Shown: piece after piece, positions 63,054-64,000 of the stretch
How positions within the stretch are numbered: position 1 is the stretch's first letter
Layout of the letters: every line of letters begins with the position of its first letter
Assembly: GCA_964019165.1 (NCBI GenBank)
Contig: OZ025270.1
Coordinates: forward strand, 5,711,144 to 5,775,143
DNA: 64,000 nucleotides
Direction of reading: 5' to 3'
Source: Mastigias papua
Lineage: Eukaryota; Cnidaria; Scyphozoa; Rhizostomeae; Mastigiidae
Position numbers and translations under genes: made by a program
Notes under the pieces: generated by a model
Databases searched by the model: none
What the model was told of the DNA's origin: nothing
The model's input: the letters and a program-made list of their open reading frames with translations, nothing else

Positions 63054-64000
63054 AAGCGATAATATTCATACTCTCTCACTTAGGTTTTGCTTGCAGCTTG
63101 TAAATTCATAGTTTTAATGGTATACATAAAGCTTTGCTAGGTGCTTGTATTGCTCACTTAAAGTATATTTCTTCTACCTAGCAATCCATGAATGGAGCTG
63201 CATTCAGTTGGTATTGCATGTATACTATGACAAAGAGAATGGCTTGACCCAAAACATTAATGCAAATAACCTGATTCAAGTTCAAAAATTCAGGCTTTTT
63301 TGTGATAGATGTGTCTGTTGGTTGGTATGTTCTTTGGACCCTTCTTTTATATGATGTGAAACGAGAGCGCTTCGTGCTATCTCCCATACTGAGTCTGCAT
63401 GAAACTTGAGTACGTTGACCTCTTTACTCATCCGTAACTTGCCTCACTTAGACAATAGGCAAGTATCTGAAGATGCAAATCTAGCGCCTCCGGCGCTTCT
63501 ATATCATTGCTAATGATAAACAGTAACATTAAGAGCAGGTAAAACTGAAGAACAGTCAGTATTGAAGTTAATTGAAGGATTTACATAATGAACAACCACA
63601 ACTCCGGAATATAAATGTTTCAATCTTACTTGAACCATTACAATCCTTGCTATAAACGTGAGTACGGCTTAGTACTGAGTACTGAGTAGGGTGTAATATT
63701 GAGTAAGGAATAAGCTGTACAGTGCTCATGTGATCTTGACTATCCATTTACTTATAGCAGTAGTATACTGAGAATTCAACTATGGTTTTATCCTTGTTAC
63801 TGTTAGTGAATGAGCAACATATGTCTTACAACAGGATTTTAAGATAATGCAGATGCAAATGTGTATACCATGATGAGGAATGAGACAGTTTTAACATCGC
63901 CTATTTTGGTATTATTCATTTAGTATGTACGCACCAAAATGGGGAGGATTTGATATCCTCCCCCATCGTACAGACATATACCCATATTAGGATGCATTTC
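63054..64000. other. Unassigned DNA at window end
   Basis: No gene or repeat pair recognised. A short GTACTGAGTACTGAGTA direct repeat occurs near 63,672-63,690. Confidence 0.3.

Overview
This window looks like gene-poor, transposon-packed nuclear DNA of an invertebrate animal. It contains Ty3/Gypsy and BEL/Pao elements with metazoan-type domain order, CR1/Jockey-like LINE fragments, PIF/Harbinger and pogo/Tigger DNA transposons, spliceosomal introns and a short vertebrate-type (TTAGGG) telomere-like stretch. I cannot name the phylum. I see no bacterial operon, rRNA, tRNA or CRISPR array. The only candidate ordinary host exon is a short signal-peptide-like exon near 21.56 kb.

Layout. 1-7.6 kb: a gag-like reading frame on the minus strand is cut in two by a 5.2-kb Gypsy element (Gypsy-1). 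Removing the element and one target duplication gives a 407-codon frame. 7.6-14.4 kb: an intact BEL/Pao element with identical 523-bp LTRs and one 1900-codon ORF. 14.4-24 kb: low-density DNA with LINE remnants, a fossil Tigger element (17.5-18.9 kb) and unexplained AT-rich sequence. 24-56 kb: a Russian-doll nest. An old Copia element on the minus strand, running from gag near 56 kb to reverse transcriptase near 24 kb, is broken by three independent insertions. (a) A 0.93-kb TIR element with about 10-bp periodic ends spans 24,422-47,963 because it was itself invaded by BEL-2, which carries Gypsy-A and Gypsy-B, and by an unusual 5.8-kb DNA transposon at 41,688-47,495. (b) A CAGGCC-ended element at 49,827-54,369 was invaded by a 4.0-kb Harbinger. 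(c) A small TIR element with a 153-bp GA run lies at 54,611-55,484. 56-64 kb: LINE remnants, a foldback-like inverted repeat around a degenerate LINE with a solo LTR in one arm, and a truncated pogo element.

The strongest candidate for something undescribed is the 41,688-47,495 transposon. It has an exact 8-bp target duplication. Its short GGGG-starting termini run into six 16-bp tandem units at each end. Inside these lies a separate 806-bp inverted repeat with identical arm lengths, separated from the ends by unrelated spacers. It encloses a three-exon gene of about 894 codons whose main exon looks like a D/D/E transposase and whose last exon adds a RING-like zinc module. I could not assign it to a superfamily by eye.

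Other points: the two related Gypsy elements keep the same in-register TTTAAAC slippery heptamer at the gag/pol junction, and the Harbinger carries a second gene that splices a cysteine-rich zinc exon to a SANT/Myb-like exon. Every intact-looking gene here belongs to a mobile element and serves its own transposition. The order of insertions can be read from the nesting and from LTR divergence.
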